From JBBTCX01 sp964494205 (GTDB lineage: Bacteria > Planctomycetota > Phycisphaerae > UBA1845), in the NCBI GenBank assembly GCA_964494205.1, contig CAZBRD010000005.1, positions 186,001 to 250,000 of the forward strand: 64,000 bases of DNA. The letters are read 5' to 3'. Position 1 is the first letter of the stretch; each line of letters opens with the position of its first letter. Under the pieces are notes generated by a model. That model was given only the letters and a program-made list of their open reading frames with translations, was not told the origin of the DNA and searched no databases. Of the stretch, positions 9,275-18,622 are shown one piece after another. The position numbers and the translations under genes were made by a program.

Positions 9275-10600
9275 CTAATCCTCAAACACTCCGACCGGCT
9301 TCATGTGCTTAGGCCGCAAGCTTTGCACCTCGGTATCTGTCCTTTGAAGTCTAAGTTGTTCGTCAATGCGTGCCTGTTCGGGATCGAGCGGCACATGCAG
9401 GCGGAATTCGTGCAGACCCGCCGGACGATAGAATTTGAGCACGCCGGAACTCGCAAGAATCTTCTCTCGCGTCGACTCCCACAGGCGATTCAGAAGCATC
9501 CGCGGATTACGCTCGTATTCGGGGACCAGCGTGTTATACAAATTGACATCACTTTGAATCTTGTTTACGACGCGCGAATGATAAGCACCGGCATCCTTCA
9601 TCATCTGCCCGGCTCTGCCCTCAACCTCCGTGATCAGCAACTCTTCAACCTTGACCTGACAGAGTTGCTTCGCCAGATCTTCTTTCGAAGCGTCACACTC
9701 ATCAAGCGCAGCCAGAAGCTTCTGATAAGCACCGCCTGCTGCCTCATTCAAAATCTTCGTGCGACCTTGGGTAGCCTCGCTAATGAGTTTCTGCTTGAGG
9801 TTTTCCGCCATTTGCGTTCGATCGAACGATTCGCGCACCGTGATGGGCGGTGTCGGCTCAAACATTTCCAGCAGCACAACATCAACGCCCGACTTCATGC
9901 CCGAAAGCCGCTGGTTCACCCGCGAGCGAAGTTCGGTTTGCACATAATCAACCTTGGTTCGGATCAATTCTTCCGCCGTTAGCTCGCTCGCCAATCGAAT
10001 CCCCTCTGTCTCAACCATGGCGAGGATCAATTTCTCGGCGCCGCCCACATTGTCGCCGGCGAATTCCTTGATGTAGCTGCTGACGTCTTCGATCCTGTAC
10101 GTCACTCTCCACTGCGTGTGGACCAGTCCCGCGTCAGCCGTCAACAACGCGCCATCGAGCGATGGATTCAACCCGCCGTGGCCGCGCGAGATGAACGACA
10201 ACGGCTTACTCTCTTCATCAGCCTGTCGCGCAAAGGTATGACTTTTGATGACAAGATCATTGCTCTTCCGCGTTGGCAGCAGAACGATCTCATCGATGGG
10301 AAACGGCATCGCCCAGACCAGACCAGCCTCGCGCACGCCGGGCTGCAACGCCCCCATCCGCACAACCAACGCCTGGTCCGATGTTTGAACGGACTTCACA
10401 TTAGAAAAAACGTAGACCACCACTAGAACAAGCATGATTCCCTTGAGAACGTTGAAACTGACACGAAGCGCGTCGGCCAGCGACTGATTCGCTCTGTCCA
10501 ACGGCTCCTCGGGAATTCCGTGCGAACCATGGTCATGGTCGTGATCATGATCATGGTGATGATCATGATCGCCGTGATGGTGGTGGTGATGATGAGCCAC
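9275..10600 (-). CDS. SPFH/HflK-like protein with His-rich N-terminus
   Basis: A band-7/SPFH membrane protein of 441 aa resembling HflK, which with HflC forms a ring around the FtsH protease in other bacteria. The start is GTG at 10600. Residues 1-28 are a His/Asp tract with 16 histidines in the first 27 residues. A membrane helix follows at about 52-67, then the SPFH domain (from SVQTSDQALVVRMGALQPGV) and a coiled-coil C-terminal part with the EARGKIL/EAAGGAYQKLLA type of sequence seen in this family. The neighbours upstream are HflC-like and a larger SPFH protein. The His tract could bind divalent metal; this is inference. Whether it partners FtsH cannot be decided here. Confidence 0.85.
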   Translation of the reverse strand: MAHHHHHHHGDHDHHHDHDHDHDHGSHGIPEEPLDRANQSLADALRVSFNVLKGIMLVLVVVYVFSNVKSVQTSDQALVVRMGALQPGVREAGLVWAMPFPIDEIVLLPTRKSNDLVIKSHTFARQADEESKPLSFISRGHGGLNPSLDGALLTADAGLVHTQWRVTYRIEDVSSYIKEFAGDNVGGAEKLILAMVETEGIRLASELTAEELIRTKVDYVQTELRSRVNQRLSGMKSGVDVVLLEMFEPTPPITVRESFDRTQMAENLKQKLISEATQGRTKILNEAAGGAYQKLLAALDECDASKEDLAKQLCQVKVEELLITEVEGRAGQMMKDAGAYHSRVVNKIQSDVNLYNTLVPEYERNPRMLLNRLWESTREKILASSGVLKFYRPAGLHEFRLHVPLDPEQARIDEQLRLQRTDTEVQSLRPKHMKPVGVFED

Positions 10601-10638
10601 GTTAATTTACTCGCCTTCGTCGAATTCCGGTTGCGAAA

Positions 10639-11610
10639 CTAATTCTGCTTCGGTTCGTTCGTGCCTTTTCGTTCCACCGTCGTATTGGTCGGCGTTGTTT
10701 GCGCTGGCGCGTCGATCGCAAACTTCTCCCGCGCCGAATCGCTGAACAGGTTCCACGGGAACGTGTTCGTATCGAAAATCAAGGTCGTGCGTTGCTGCAA
10801 CGATTGCTCCATGGTTCGCAATCCGTCCAGATAAATCCGCAATTGCTCGTGCTTGGTGAATTCCTTGTAGTATTGGCTGACCACGCTTTGCGCTTCAGTC
10901 TCAATCTCCGCGACTTTCTTTTGGGTGGCTGCCAGAATTCGCTGTTCCGACGCCTTGGCCTCAGAGATGATCGATTGCGCTCGCGCGTTGCCCTCGCTCT
11001 CATAACGACTGGCCTTCGTCTCTTCGTGCTTCTTCATCGACTCAAAAATGGTTGCTGTAACTGACTCGGGCAACGCCAGCTTCTTGATCCCGAATTCAAC
11101 GACCTCAATACCGAATTGATCGCGCGTATCCAGCGCGATCGCGCGTTTCATTTCCTGCTCGATTTCGCGAATTTTTCGTTGGCTCGGCTCCGTAGATACA
11201 AACTCGTTGAACCCGTGCTGCGCTGTTACGCCTTGCTTGTGCGTCACGACCGTGGTTCGCAGCTGCCGCTCGCCATACTCAACGCCCAGAGGGAAATTGG
11301 TGTGGAACTTGGATGGATCAGCAATGCGCCACAGAGCATACGTCGTCAGCAGCACGTTCTTGCCGTCGATGGTTCGCGTTTCCTCTGTGCGATCCTCCAG
11401 CAACTGCACGCGCTTGTCGTACTTGACGACCGTCTGAATCGGTCGCGGCCACTTGAAGTAAAGCCCCGGTTCGCTGCACGGCTCTTTGCTCGGTTGGCCG
11501 AAAGTCTTTCGAATGGCCACTTCCGTAAACCGAACCTGAAACGTGCACATATAGGCCAGCAGCACGAGGCCGAGAAAGCCCGCCGCTAGTAACGTGCCAA
11601 TGTTCTTCAT
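10639..11610 (-). CDS. SPFH/HflC-like protein
   Basis: A 323-aa band-7 protein resembling HflC: one N-terminal membrane helix (about residues 5-23), the SPFH domain beginning VRFTEVAIRKTFGQPS, a stretch DQFGIEVVEFGIKKLALPE near the middle (the HflC-type GI-V-D-V-R-IK motif region), then an Ala/Glu/Arg coiled coil. AGGAG stands before the ATG at 11610. The gene follows the 711-aa SPFH gene by 20 bases and precedes the HflK-like gene by 38 bases, so the three are probably co-transcribed and form one hetero-oligomer. The tail past residue 300 is Thr/Lys rich. Confidence 0.87.
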   Translation of the reverse strand: MKNIGTLLAAGFLGLVLLAYMCTFQVRFTEVAIRKTFGQPSKEPCSEPGLYFKWPRPIQTVVKYDKRVQLLEDRTEETRTIDGKNVLLTTYALWRIADPSKFHTNFPLGVEYGERQLRTTVVTHKQGVTAQHGFNEFVSTEPSQRKIREIEQEMKRAIALDTRDQFGIEVVEFGIKKLALPESVTATIFESMKKHEETKASRYESEGNARAQSIISEAKASEQRILAATQKKVAEIETEAQSVVSQYYKEFTKHEQLRIYLDGLRTMEQSLQQRTTLIFDTNTFPWNLFSDSAREKFAIDAPAQTTPTNTTVERKGTNEPKQN

Positions 11611-11630
11611 GGACGAACACTCCTGGCGAA

Positions 11631-13766
11631 CTACTGTCCGCGCGATTTCTTTTCCTTATCCACACCTTCCGACAGCACGCGGTCCAGACCGGCCTCCTCC
11701 GCCGTCTCGTAAATCACTGTCACGTTGGAAGCATCACCGACGATCATGTACTTACGCACCATTTCCAAACCGGCGTAAACTTCCAGCAGTTTCCTCTGTT
11801 CAAACAGAGAAGGCGCGGCCGCATGTGCTGCGACTTCCGTCTCAAACATTCGCACTTTCACCTGCGCATCGCTGATCGCTGCCTGGGCATGTGCCTTGGC
11901 ACCGGCAATGCGACTGGCAGCCTCGCCGCCAATCGAGGCTAGGCCCTCGGCTTCATTACCAATCAGTAAGCTGTCGACCTTTGCGTCCGCAGCCGCCAAC
12001 TCCGCCGCCGGAGTTGCCGCATTACCGCGAAGTCGATCTCGCTCAATGATCGCTTCATCCAATGCCTTCGCGGCAGCCTCGGAACCGGCCGCTGCAATCA
12101 GCTTCTTTCGCGCCTCTCCTTCTGCCGCATGGATAATGGTGCCCATGCTCGTCTGCGCCGAAATGACTTTCTGGAATGTCGCTGCCACCTGATCGCGTGG
12201 GGGTGGATGTGCGCCGCGAATGCCGGCAAATACGATTTCCACACCCATGTCGAGCTCATCAACTCGCGATTGAATCTTGTTGCGGAGGTCACGATTGATC
12301 GCATCGCGTCCGGGGCCCATCAATGAATCAAGATTCATTTCTGCTGCAAAGTTTGAAAACAGCTGGTACGCCACGGACTCGAGGAGCTTTACGGGTTCGG
12401 CATACGTGTAAAGAAACTTGTGTACGTCGCGAATACGATAATGGATCGGCACAGAGATCATCAGCAAGCTGACCGGCACGCTTTCAGTGCCCGAACTTGC
12501 AGCCGTCGCATCGGGGATCGCCTTGCTGGTCGTGTCATCAAGCTCGGATTTGGGCGATGCAACAAGCACCATCATCTCTGGAACATATTCGTGGGCTTCG
12601 GTCCAAAGAATCGCTTTGCGCGGATCGTGGTCGTCTTCTTTGGTCGCTTCACCTAGTACCGTTTCGTTGAGCCGCCGCGATGGTGCGCGATACACAACGT
12701 CCATGGGATACGGCCACTTGAAATAGAGCCCCGGTCCCAGCACGTCGGCATCTTTTTGGATTTGCACCGGCCGACCCCATCGCTCGATGACCGCCTCTTC
12801 ACCTGCTTCGACGATGACGATGCTCGATAGCGCCAACACGACAAAAAACGTGAAGACCATGATCGGAAACATCCAGCGCTGGAGAAGCTGGTAGAACCAG
12901 GTCGAACTGACCTCGAACCCGAATTGGTAGTTCACCGCCTCCGCGATTGACTTGGCCATCCCACCAGGCTCGCTCACCAGCCCGAGAAGTCGACTGTCAA
13001 ACGACGGACGGGGCACTTCGCCCTTCAATCGCGGCCGATAGAAATCCAGAGCATAATTAATGGCGAACTCGATACCGATGACCAGTAATGCGACTCGAAT
13101 GATGTAGGCGAGCAGCGGCTCCGCCCAATCCATCGACTTGGTGGTCATTAGTGCGATGGCAAGACCAAGGCATGCGATGGCATTCGCCGCCATCGAAACG
13201 GCACCGGCGTGCAGCAAACGCCAGCCCGACAATCGGGAGAGAGCCAACACATAACGCGAATACAGGAAGTTTGCGAAGCCAACGGCCACCACAATCCACA
13301 TCGCCAGCGTGGGATCTTGGGTTCGGAGAAACTTGCCGGGTTCGAAGGCGTTCTCAAACGTCCATGGCCAATAGGAGAATTGTCCAACAATAAGCTTGAA
13401 CGCAAGAAAAATCGTGATTCCGGGCAAGAACCATCGAGCCAACCAATTGAGTTTGTTTTGCTCTACAAAAAAACCTTCTTGATTGACCTCAAAGATCGCT
13501 GAACTGACACCGGCCTCACGCGCACGCTGTAGTTCCGCGGCTTCGAGGGCTTCCGTTTCGACTCGCCTGATCTGCTTGAGAACAAGGTACAAGCCGATCC
13601 AAACAGGCCCGCCAATAGCCACAAGCCTGGCCACCGCATAAACCGAGTCAGACTTCAGCTTGATGAAAAGCGCTACAAGTACGACAAATGACGCCAGCTG
13701 TATGAGGAAACCGACCAGCGCCACCGTTTGCGGGCGACGATCACCTGTTGAAACTGCCTCACTCAT
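11631..13766 (-). CDS. Polytopic SPFH/HflK-like protein
   Basis: A 711-aa protein with an unusual layout. The N-terminal about 270 residues hold about six predicted membrane helices. A further helix near residue 300 (PIMVFTFFVVLALSSIVIV) leads straight into an SPFH domain (EAGEEAVIERWGRPVQIQ) and an Ala-rich coiled coil, as in HflK. Ordinary HflK has only the single helix. GGGAG lies upstream of the ATG at 13766. It is the first gene of a minus-strand cluster followed by HflC-like and HflK-like genes. The extra membrane part may anchor the complex or bind a membrane partner; this is inference. Confidence 0.85.
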   Translation of the reverse strand: MSEAVSTGDRRPQTVALVGFLIQLASFVVLVALFIKLKSDSVYAVARLVAIGGPVWIGLYLVLKQIRRVETEALEAAELQRAREAGVSSAIFEVNQEGFFVEQNKLNWLARWFLPGITIFLAFKLIVGQFSYWPWTFENAFEPGKFLRTQDPTLAMWIVVAVGFANFLYSRYVLALSRLSGWRLLHAGAVSMAANAIACLGLAIALMTTKSMDWAEPLLAYIIRVALLVIGIEFAINYALDFYRPRLKGEVPRPSFDSRLLGLVSEPGGMAKSIAEAVNYQFGFEVSSTWFYQLLQRWMFPIMVFTFFVVLALSSIVIVEAGEEAVIERWGRPVQIQKDADVLGPGLYFKWPYPMDVVYRAPSRRLNETVLGEATKEDDHDPRKAILWTEAHEYVPEMMVLVASPKSELDDTTSKAIPDATAASSGTESVPVSLLMISVPIHYRIRDVHKFLYTYAEPVKLLESVAYQLFSNFAAEMNLDSLMGPGRDAINRDLRNKIQSRVDELDMGVEIVFAGIRGAHPPPRDQVAATFQKVISAQTSMGTIIHAAEGEARKKLIAAAGSEAAAKALDEAIIERDRLRGNAATPAAELAAADAKVDSLLIGNEAEGLASIGGEAASRIAGAKAHAQAAISDAQVKVRMFETEVAAHAAAPSLFEQRKLLEVYAGLEMVRKYMIVGDASNVTVIYETAEEAGLDRVLSEGVDKEKKSRGQ

Positions 13767-13989
13767 GCCTGACTCCCGAACCCCCGTGGCGACACGCGAA
13801 CCACTCCGTTTGTCGTGTCGTACTAATACAAGTCGGAAACTTAACCGCTACCTGCGGTTGGCGATTGCTCAAGAGGTGGCGGAGCTTACAATAATCGCCC
13901 CAGCCTGCCAAGCTGGAACGACCGGCATAAACCGCCGTTGGGCAATCGAAAACGCAGCTGTATCCTGACAATCGAGACCCGTAACCATC

Positions 13990-15027
13990 ATGTTTCATCG
14001 CCTTTGGACCGTCGTCGCCAGCACCTACGTCGAGACCATTCGCCAACCCATTTACTCCGTCATTCTCGCTGTTACCGCGATTCTGATGGTGCTCAATGTA
14101 TCACTGGCCGCCTTCACCCTCGAAGACGACAACAAACTCCTCCTCGACCTGGGATTATCTACGTTGCTGCTGAGCGGTTTGTTCTTGGCGGCCTTCAGCG
14201 CCGCCGGAATTTTGTCTCGCGAGATCGAGAACAAGACCGTTTTGACGGTGATTTCAAAGCCGATCGGACGGCCGTTATTCATCATAGGCAAGTTCTTGGG
14301 GTTGGCGGCCGCGCTGATTACCGCCTTTTACATCAGCACGCTTGTCTTTGTTCTCTCAGTACGACATGGCGTCCTGCAAAACTCGTCTGACCCCTGGGAC
14401 GCGCCGGTGCTCCTTTTTGGCTTCGGCGGCGTTTTCGCCGCGATTCTGATTTCAGCGTTCCGCAATTATTTCTACGGCGTCCATTTTCCAACGAGTACCA
14501 TCACTTTGACCTCGTTCTTACTGACGATCGCCGTTCTAGCTGCCTCTAAGCTCGACAAGAAATGGGAGGTCATCCCCTTCGCCAGCAATTTCGGCAAGGG
14601 AATCGACGTTGTGCAACTGCTAGCAGCCGCCTATCTCGTGTTGATTATCGTGCTGGTTATTGCTGCCGTGGCGCTGGCTGCTTCCACTCGCCTTGGTCAA
14701 ATGATGACCTTGTTGACTTGTACCTGCGTACTCGGGCTCGGCATCATGGCCGATTACGTCTTTGGCCAATTTGAAACCAGCGCCGCAGGCCAAACGATGT
14801 ACGAGCTATTAAGAGGTGGCCAGTACAAGCTTCTTTTCGCCCACACGGCTTATCGCGTCGTTCCCAACGTCGGCCCCTTCTGGGTGATCGACGGTCTCAC
14901 GGCCCAAAGCAGCTTCACAACGGTCACTTTCGAATACATCAAATACACGACGGCCTACGGTTTGCTTTTCGCAACCAGCATGGTGAGCCTGGCGATCGCC
15001 CTCTTCCAACGCCGCGAAGTAGGATGA
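13990..15027 (+). CDS. ABC-2 type permease
   Basis: A 345-aa polytopic protein with about eight predicted membrane helices and little soluble sequence. Helices include residues about 20-42, 52-73, 96-118 and a C-terminal one ending ALFQRREVG. The segment EIENKTVLTVISKPIGRPLF matches the cytoplasmic coupling region of the permease at 6512-7930, and both end in FQRREV. It has no ATPase beside it; the only matching ATPase nearby is at 7927-9150, in the divergent cluster. It may therefore be an alternative or second membrane subunit of the same exporter. The substrate is unknown. Confidence 0.8.
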   Translation: MFHRLWTVVASTYVETIRQPIYSVILAVTAILMVLNVSLAAFTLEDDNKLLLDLGLSTLLLSGLFLAAFSAAGILSREIENKTVLTVISKPIGRPLFIIGKFLGLAAALITAFYISTLVFVLSVRHGVLQNSSDPWDAPVLLFGFGGVFAAILISAFRNYFYGVHFPTSTITLTSFLLTIAVLAASKLDKKWEVIPFASNFGKGIDVVQLLAAAYLVLIIVLVIAAVALAASTRLGQMMTLLTCTCVLGLGIMADYVFGQFETSAAGQTMYELLRGGQYKLLFAHTAYRVVPNVGPFWVIDGLTAQSSFTTVTFEYIKYTTAYGLLFATSMVSLAIALFQRREVG

Positions 15028-15040
15028 ATGTAGCGGATAA

Positions 15041-15093
15041 CAATACCTCCCTCTCCCTTTTAGGGAGAGGGTTGGGGTGAGGGTCTCTTTGGC
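15041..15093. repeat. 53-bp palindromic repeat, copy A
   Basis: Contains the stem CCCTCTCCCT / AGGGAGAGGG (15049-15058 and 15062-15071), followed by a G-rich arm (TTGGGGTGAGGG). The 53 bases recur at 59499-59551 with one difference (T versus C near the loop). It lies between the ABC-2 permease stop and the convergent MsbA-like gene. Confidence 0.85.
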
Positions 15094-15192
15094 ATTCGGC
15101 GTCCGGTCTTGTTATTGGCTAATGTCAGAAGTGACTTCGTTGCCCACAAAGCCGTAACTCGTCACTTGTAACTGTCCGTGTAACTTGAATCG

Positions 15193-17352
15193 TCAAACTG
15201 CCACAGATTCCGAGTCATCATCTTCATCCGCCACAAGCTGCGTCTCACACAGCGTGCGATACAGCGCACAACGTTCAAATAACTCCCGATGCGTGCCGGT
15301 ATCCAGCACGCGACCATCGTCCATGACGACAATGCGTTTGGCGTGTTGAATCGTGCTGAGTCGATGCGCGATGATCAGAGTCGTACGACCGACTGCAAAT
15401 TCGCGAATCGCGCGATGAATGGCCTGCTCCGACTCTGAATCCACCTGACTAGTTGCCTCGTCGAAAATCAGGATCGGCGCGTTGTGGTAGATGGCTCGCG
15501 CAATGGCAATCCGCTGTCGTTGACCGCCCGAAAGCGATGTCCCCCGCTCACCCAGAGACGTATCAAACCCGCCGGGAATCGCGTTAATGAATCCATCCGC
15601 GGACGCCCGCTTCGCTGCCGCAATCGCTCGCTCTCTATCCGGCGCAGGATCACCATACGCGATATTCTCGATCGGCGTCCCCGCAAATATGACGGCATCC
15701 TGCGTCACAAGCCCGATTTGTCGCCGCAAACTCGCTAGCGTAGTTTCGCGAATGTTAACGCCGTCATAAAGCACGCGACCTTGTTGCGGATCAAAAAAAC
15801 GCATCAACAAGCCAAGAAGCGTCGTCTTTCCAGAGCCATTCGGACCAACAACCGCAACGGTTTCGCCTTGCCGAATCGTCAGGTTTACGTGACGAAGTGC
15901 AGCGACTTCCGCATTTGGATATCTGAAGGTGACATCCTCATACTCGATTTTGTCCTTCAACGGTGCCAATACATTCGACCCGGACGACAACTGACTCTCA
16001 CTCGGCGAATCAATGATCGAGAAAATCCGCTCAGCCCCTGCCGTCGATCGCAACACCTTGACATACACGTCCGAGAGTTTGCGAAGCGGATCAAACAAGA
16101 CTGCAAGCAAAATTCCAATGGTTCCGAAAGTCGAAATCGAGAGCTCGTGCGAAAGCACACGCGAAGCAAACCAAACCGAAAGCACGCTGCCCGCGACAAT
16201 CGCCAGACTCTCGATAACCGGACCGGTGGCCGCCTCAAGCTTGGCAAGTCGCAACTGTTGCTTGAACATCAGTTCGTCAACCTGAGTAAGCCGCCGCCGC
16301 TCATGCTCCTCCGCACAATAGGCCTTCACCACCTTGATGTTCTGCAGACTGTCCGTCACGGCCCCCAGCATCGCACCGAGGCGCTGAAGCAATTTGCGGT
16401 TTGCCTTCTTCACGCTTCGCCCGATGGACCAGAACACCGCAACGGCAATCGGCGCAACCACCACCATCGCCAGCGTAATTCGCCAGTCGAGCGTCAACGC
16501 CAACCCTATGATCAGCACGACGCGCAACGGTTCGCGAATGCACCGCCCGAACAACGTAAGCAGTCCGCGCTGAATCTCGTGAATGTCCTGCACGAAACGC
16601 GTAACGAGGTCGGATGTCGGCTGCGCGAGATGCTGGGCTAACGGCAATTGCAGCGTTCTTTCATACAGCTGTGCACGCAATCGCATCATCGCCCGCAGTA
16701 CAGCCGACGCAATCACGACCTCGCCGTAATAACGAAACACGTTTCCGAGCAGAACCAGCACCACTAGCCCGGACAAGAGATAGGTCAGCGTCGTGACATC
16801 GCCCTTTACCGCGCCGGCCGGGATCAGCGACACCGCCCAGATGGCCAATCGATTCGGGATGCTTCGCTTACCGGCGGATACATCAACCTCTCGTGGCGGT
16901 GTCGCAGTGATAACCGCTGGCACCAACGCCTCATTCTGAACCAACACGATATCGCGAAGTAATTCCTGCCCCGCTCGGCCACCACGATCGTGAATTTCAT
17001 CTCCCTCACGAAGCCCTGCCGCATAAGCCGTTCCGTTAGAATCCACATGCAGCAGCAAGACGCTGCCGGAATCTTTCGGCTCCGAAAACTCCACGCCGAC
17101 CCGCTCTCCTGCGGCCCAGCGGTAGGTCCACGCGTGCAGCCCTTCCTTTTCAAGAAGCACCTTGATCAAAGGAAACACGCCAGCCAACCCGCCCGTGTTC
17201 AATCCGGCGAACACAATCGTCAACAGCGTGCCGATCATCAGCGTCCGCCGCTCCGGCCAAAGTAGCCCACACAAACGGCGCAGCTCGGACCATTTGAATG
17301 ACCAATCGCGCTTAGACTGCGGCTTGTCGATGTTGAGTAATTCCGGCGTCAT
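15193..17352 (-). CDS. MsbA-like ABC exporter with PDZ-like insert
   Basis: A fused ABC exporter half-transporter of 719 aa, of the lipid/LPS flippase type. The membrane domain starts with TM1 near residues 37-60. Between TM1 and TM2 (about residues 85-160) lies an extra domain with VLLLHVDSNGTAYAAGLREGDEI, which reads as a PDZ-like fold and would sit on the non-cytoplasmic side. The rest is standard: Walker A GPNGSGKTT, signature LSGGQRQRIAIARA, Walker B ILIFDEATSQVD, switch His in LIIAHRLS. The gene starts 4 bases after the glycosyltransferase gene ends, so both are probably one unit serving envelope glycolipid or polysaccharide export. Confidence 0.92.
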   Translation of the reverse strand: MTPELLNIDKPQSKRDWSFKWSELRRLCGLLWPERRTLMIGTLLTIVFAGLNTGGLAGVFPLIKVLLEKEGLHAWTYRWAAGERVGVEFSEPKDSGSVLLLHVDSNGTAYAAGLREGDEIHDRGGRAGQELLRDIVLVQNEALVPAVITATPPREVDVSAGKRSIPNRLAIWAVSLIPAGAVKGDVTTLTYLLSGLVVLVLLGNVFRYYGEVVIASAVLRAMMRLRAQLYERTLQLPLAQHLAQPTSDLVTRFVQDIHEIQRGLLTLFGRCIREPLRVVLIIGLALTLDWRITLAMVVVAPIAVAVFWSIGRSVKKANRKLLQRLGAMLGAVTDSLQNIKVVKAYCAEEHERRRLTQVDELMFKQQLRLAKLEAATGPVIESLAIVAGSVLSVWFASRVLSHELSISTFGTIGILLAVLFDPLRKLSDVYVKVLRSTAGAERIFSIIDSPSESQLSSGSNVLAPLKDKIEYEDVTFRYPNAEVAALRHVNLTIRQGETVAVVGPNGSGKTTLLGLLMRFFDPQQGRVLYDGVNIRETTLASLRRQIGLVTQDAVIFAGTPIENIAYGDPAPDRERAIAAAKRASADGFINAIPGGFDTSLGERGTSLSGGQRQRIAIARAIYHNAPILIFDEATSQVDSESEQAIHRAIREFAVGRTTLIIAHRLSTIQHAKRIVVMDDGRVLDTGTHRELFERCALYRTLCETQLVADEDDDSESVAV

Positions 17353-17356
17353 TTTG

Positions 17357-18514
17357 TCAGACAGGTGCCTTTACGCGGTTGCGGTTCTTGGCGGCCGCTC
17401 GCGGTTGATCGGTGCCACCAGATGGCACTCCAATATGACTTTGACTAGCTTCAGCGGAAGTGATTACACCGCTTTTCCCGACGATTGATTCATAGAGTTT
17501 CAAATAGAATGTAGCGAGCGATGTCCAGTCGAACTGCCTAACCGCTTCCTCGCGAACTCGCATCGCGGCAGCGCGCCTTTCCGCGAAGTCTTTCTGAATG
17601 AATGAGCGAAGGGACGACCGCAAACCTTCGCGGGATGGCTCACTAACGTTGAACAGATGTTCTACGCCATCCGGACAGGCCGCGCGCGTCGCGATCACCG
17701 GCACCCCCAAGGCGATCGCCTGCAAAATCGAAACCGGGCATCGAGGCCGCATGCTGGGTGCAACCAGCAAATCCGCCTCGGCAAGCAATTCGCGTTGAGC
17801 AACTTCGTCCGCTGCCCCGACAAACCGCACGTGCTCCGCCGCGCCCTTGCGATTCACCGCAGCCTCAATCATCTTTCGCCAGTCACCAACCTCCGGCCCC
17901 GCGAACACAATGTTCCACCCTTGCGCATCCAGCCCCGCCTCCGCCCCGGCCTTCAGCAATGGAACCAATCCCTCAACCGGGTGAATCGGCCCCAATACAA
18001 GTGCCGTCAATCCACCTGATTTTTTCGATTCTTCTGCCCGCTCCGACACCGCGCCTGAATACGCCGAAAAATCCAGTCCGCAGCCAAGAACCCGCACATT
18101 CTCATGCACGCGCAGTGATGTCAGAATCCCTCGTTCGATCTCATTGATCGCCGTCACCGCAGCCGCATCGCGAACCGTTCGATCGGACTTGAACAACTTC
18201 GCCACTCGATCCCATAGTGACACCCTGGCGAACGGGTTTGGGCACAGCCCGCCAAGCGGCGAAATAACATAAGGCGTTCCGTTCTTCTTCAGACTCGTCG
18301 CGATGCCGCCGAACGCCGCTCGGTCCCATCCATGAAAATGAACCAAATCGGCCCGAGTTGCTTTCTCTGCAACGCCACCATTCACCGACGGCGCAACAAA
18401 GTCACCGACAACTCCGCGCCGACCTAACTCGCGCGTCAATCCCGCGACACAAATGGCCGGTGCCCCAGCGTGCCGCTCAAGCGATTCCAAAACATGAACA
18501 ACTGTATGACCCAT
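17357..18514 (-). CDS. Glycosyltransferase, GT4-type
   Basis: A 385-aa GT-B fold enzyme transferring a sugar from a nucleotide-sugar donor, probably in envelope glycan synthesis. Visible features are an N-terminal H-x-G-W segment (VHFHGWDRAAFGG), the family switch region LVLGPIHPVEGLVPLLKA, and the C-terminal donor-site motif SMRPRCPVSILQAIALGVPVIATR, which replaces the usual PSxxEGFGLxxLEAMA with a shorter version but keeps spacing. The tail after residue 360 is low in complexity. It lies directly upstream of the MsbA-like exporter, with 4 bases between them. Confidence 0.88.
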   Translation of the reverse strand: MGHTVVHVLESLERHAGAPAICVAGLTRELGRRGVVGDFVAPSVNGGVAEKATRADLVHFHGWDRAAFGGIATSLKKNGTPYVISPLGGLCPNPFARVSLWDRVAKLFKSDRTVRDAAAVTAINEIERGILTSLRVHENVRVLGCGLDFSAYSGAVSERAEESKKSGGLTALVLGPIHPVEGLVPLLKAGAEAGLDAQGWNIVFAGPEVGDWRKMIEAAVNRKGAAEHVRFVGAADEVAQRELLAEADLLVAPSMRPRCPVSILQAIALGVPVIATRAACPDGVEHLFNVSEPSREGLRSSLRSFIQKDFAERRAAAMRVREEAVRQFDWTSLATFYLKLYESIVGKSGVITSAEASQSHIGVPSGGTDQPRAAAKNRNRVKAPV

Positions 18515-18622
18515 CGCGGGCCGAATTGTACGCTTCAGCGTTCACTATTGAAAGTTGGGATTCGACAGCGCGAGTCGTCGTCGCTTTCATCGGTGATCTA
18601 CAGCGCACACCAGGTGCCCGGA

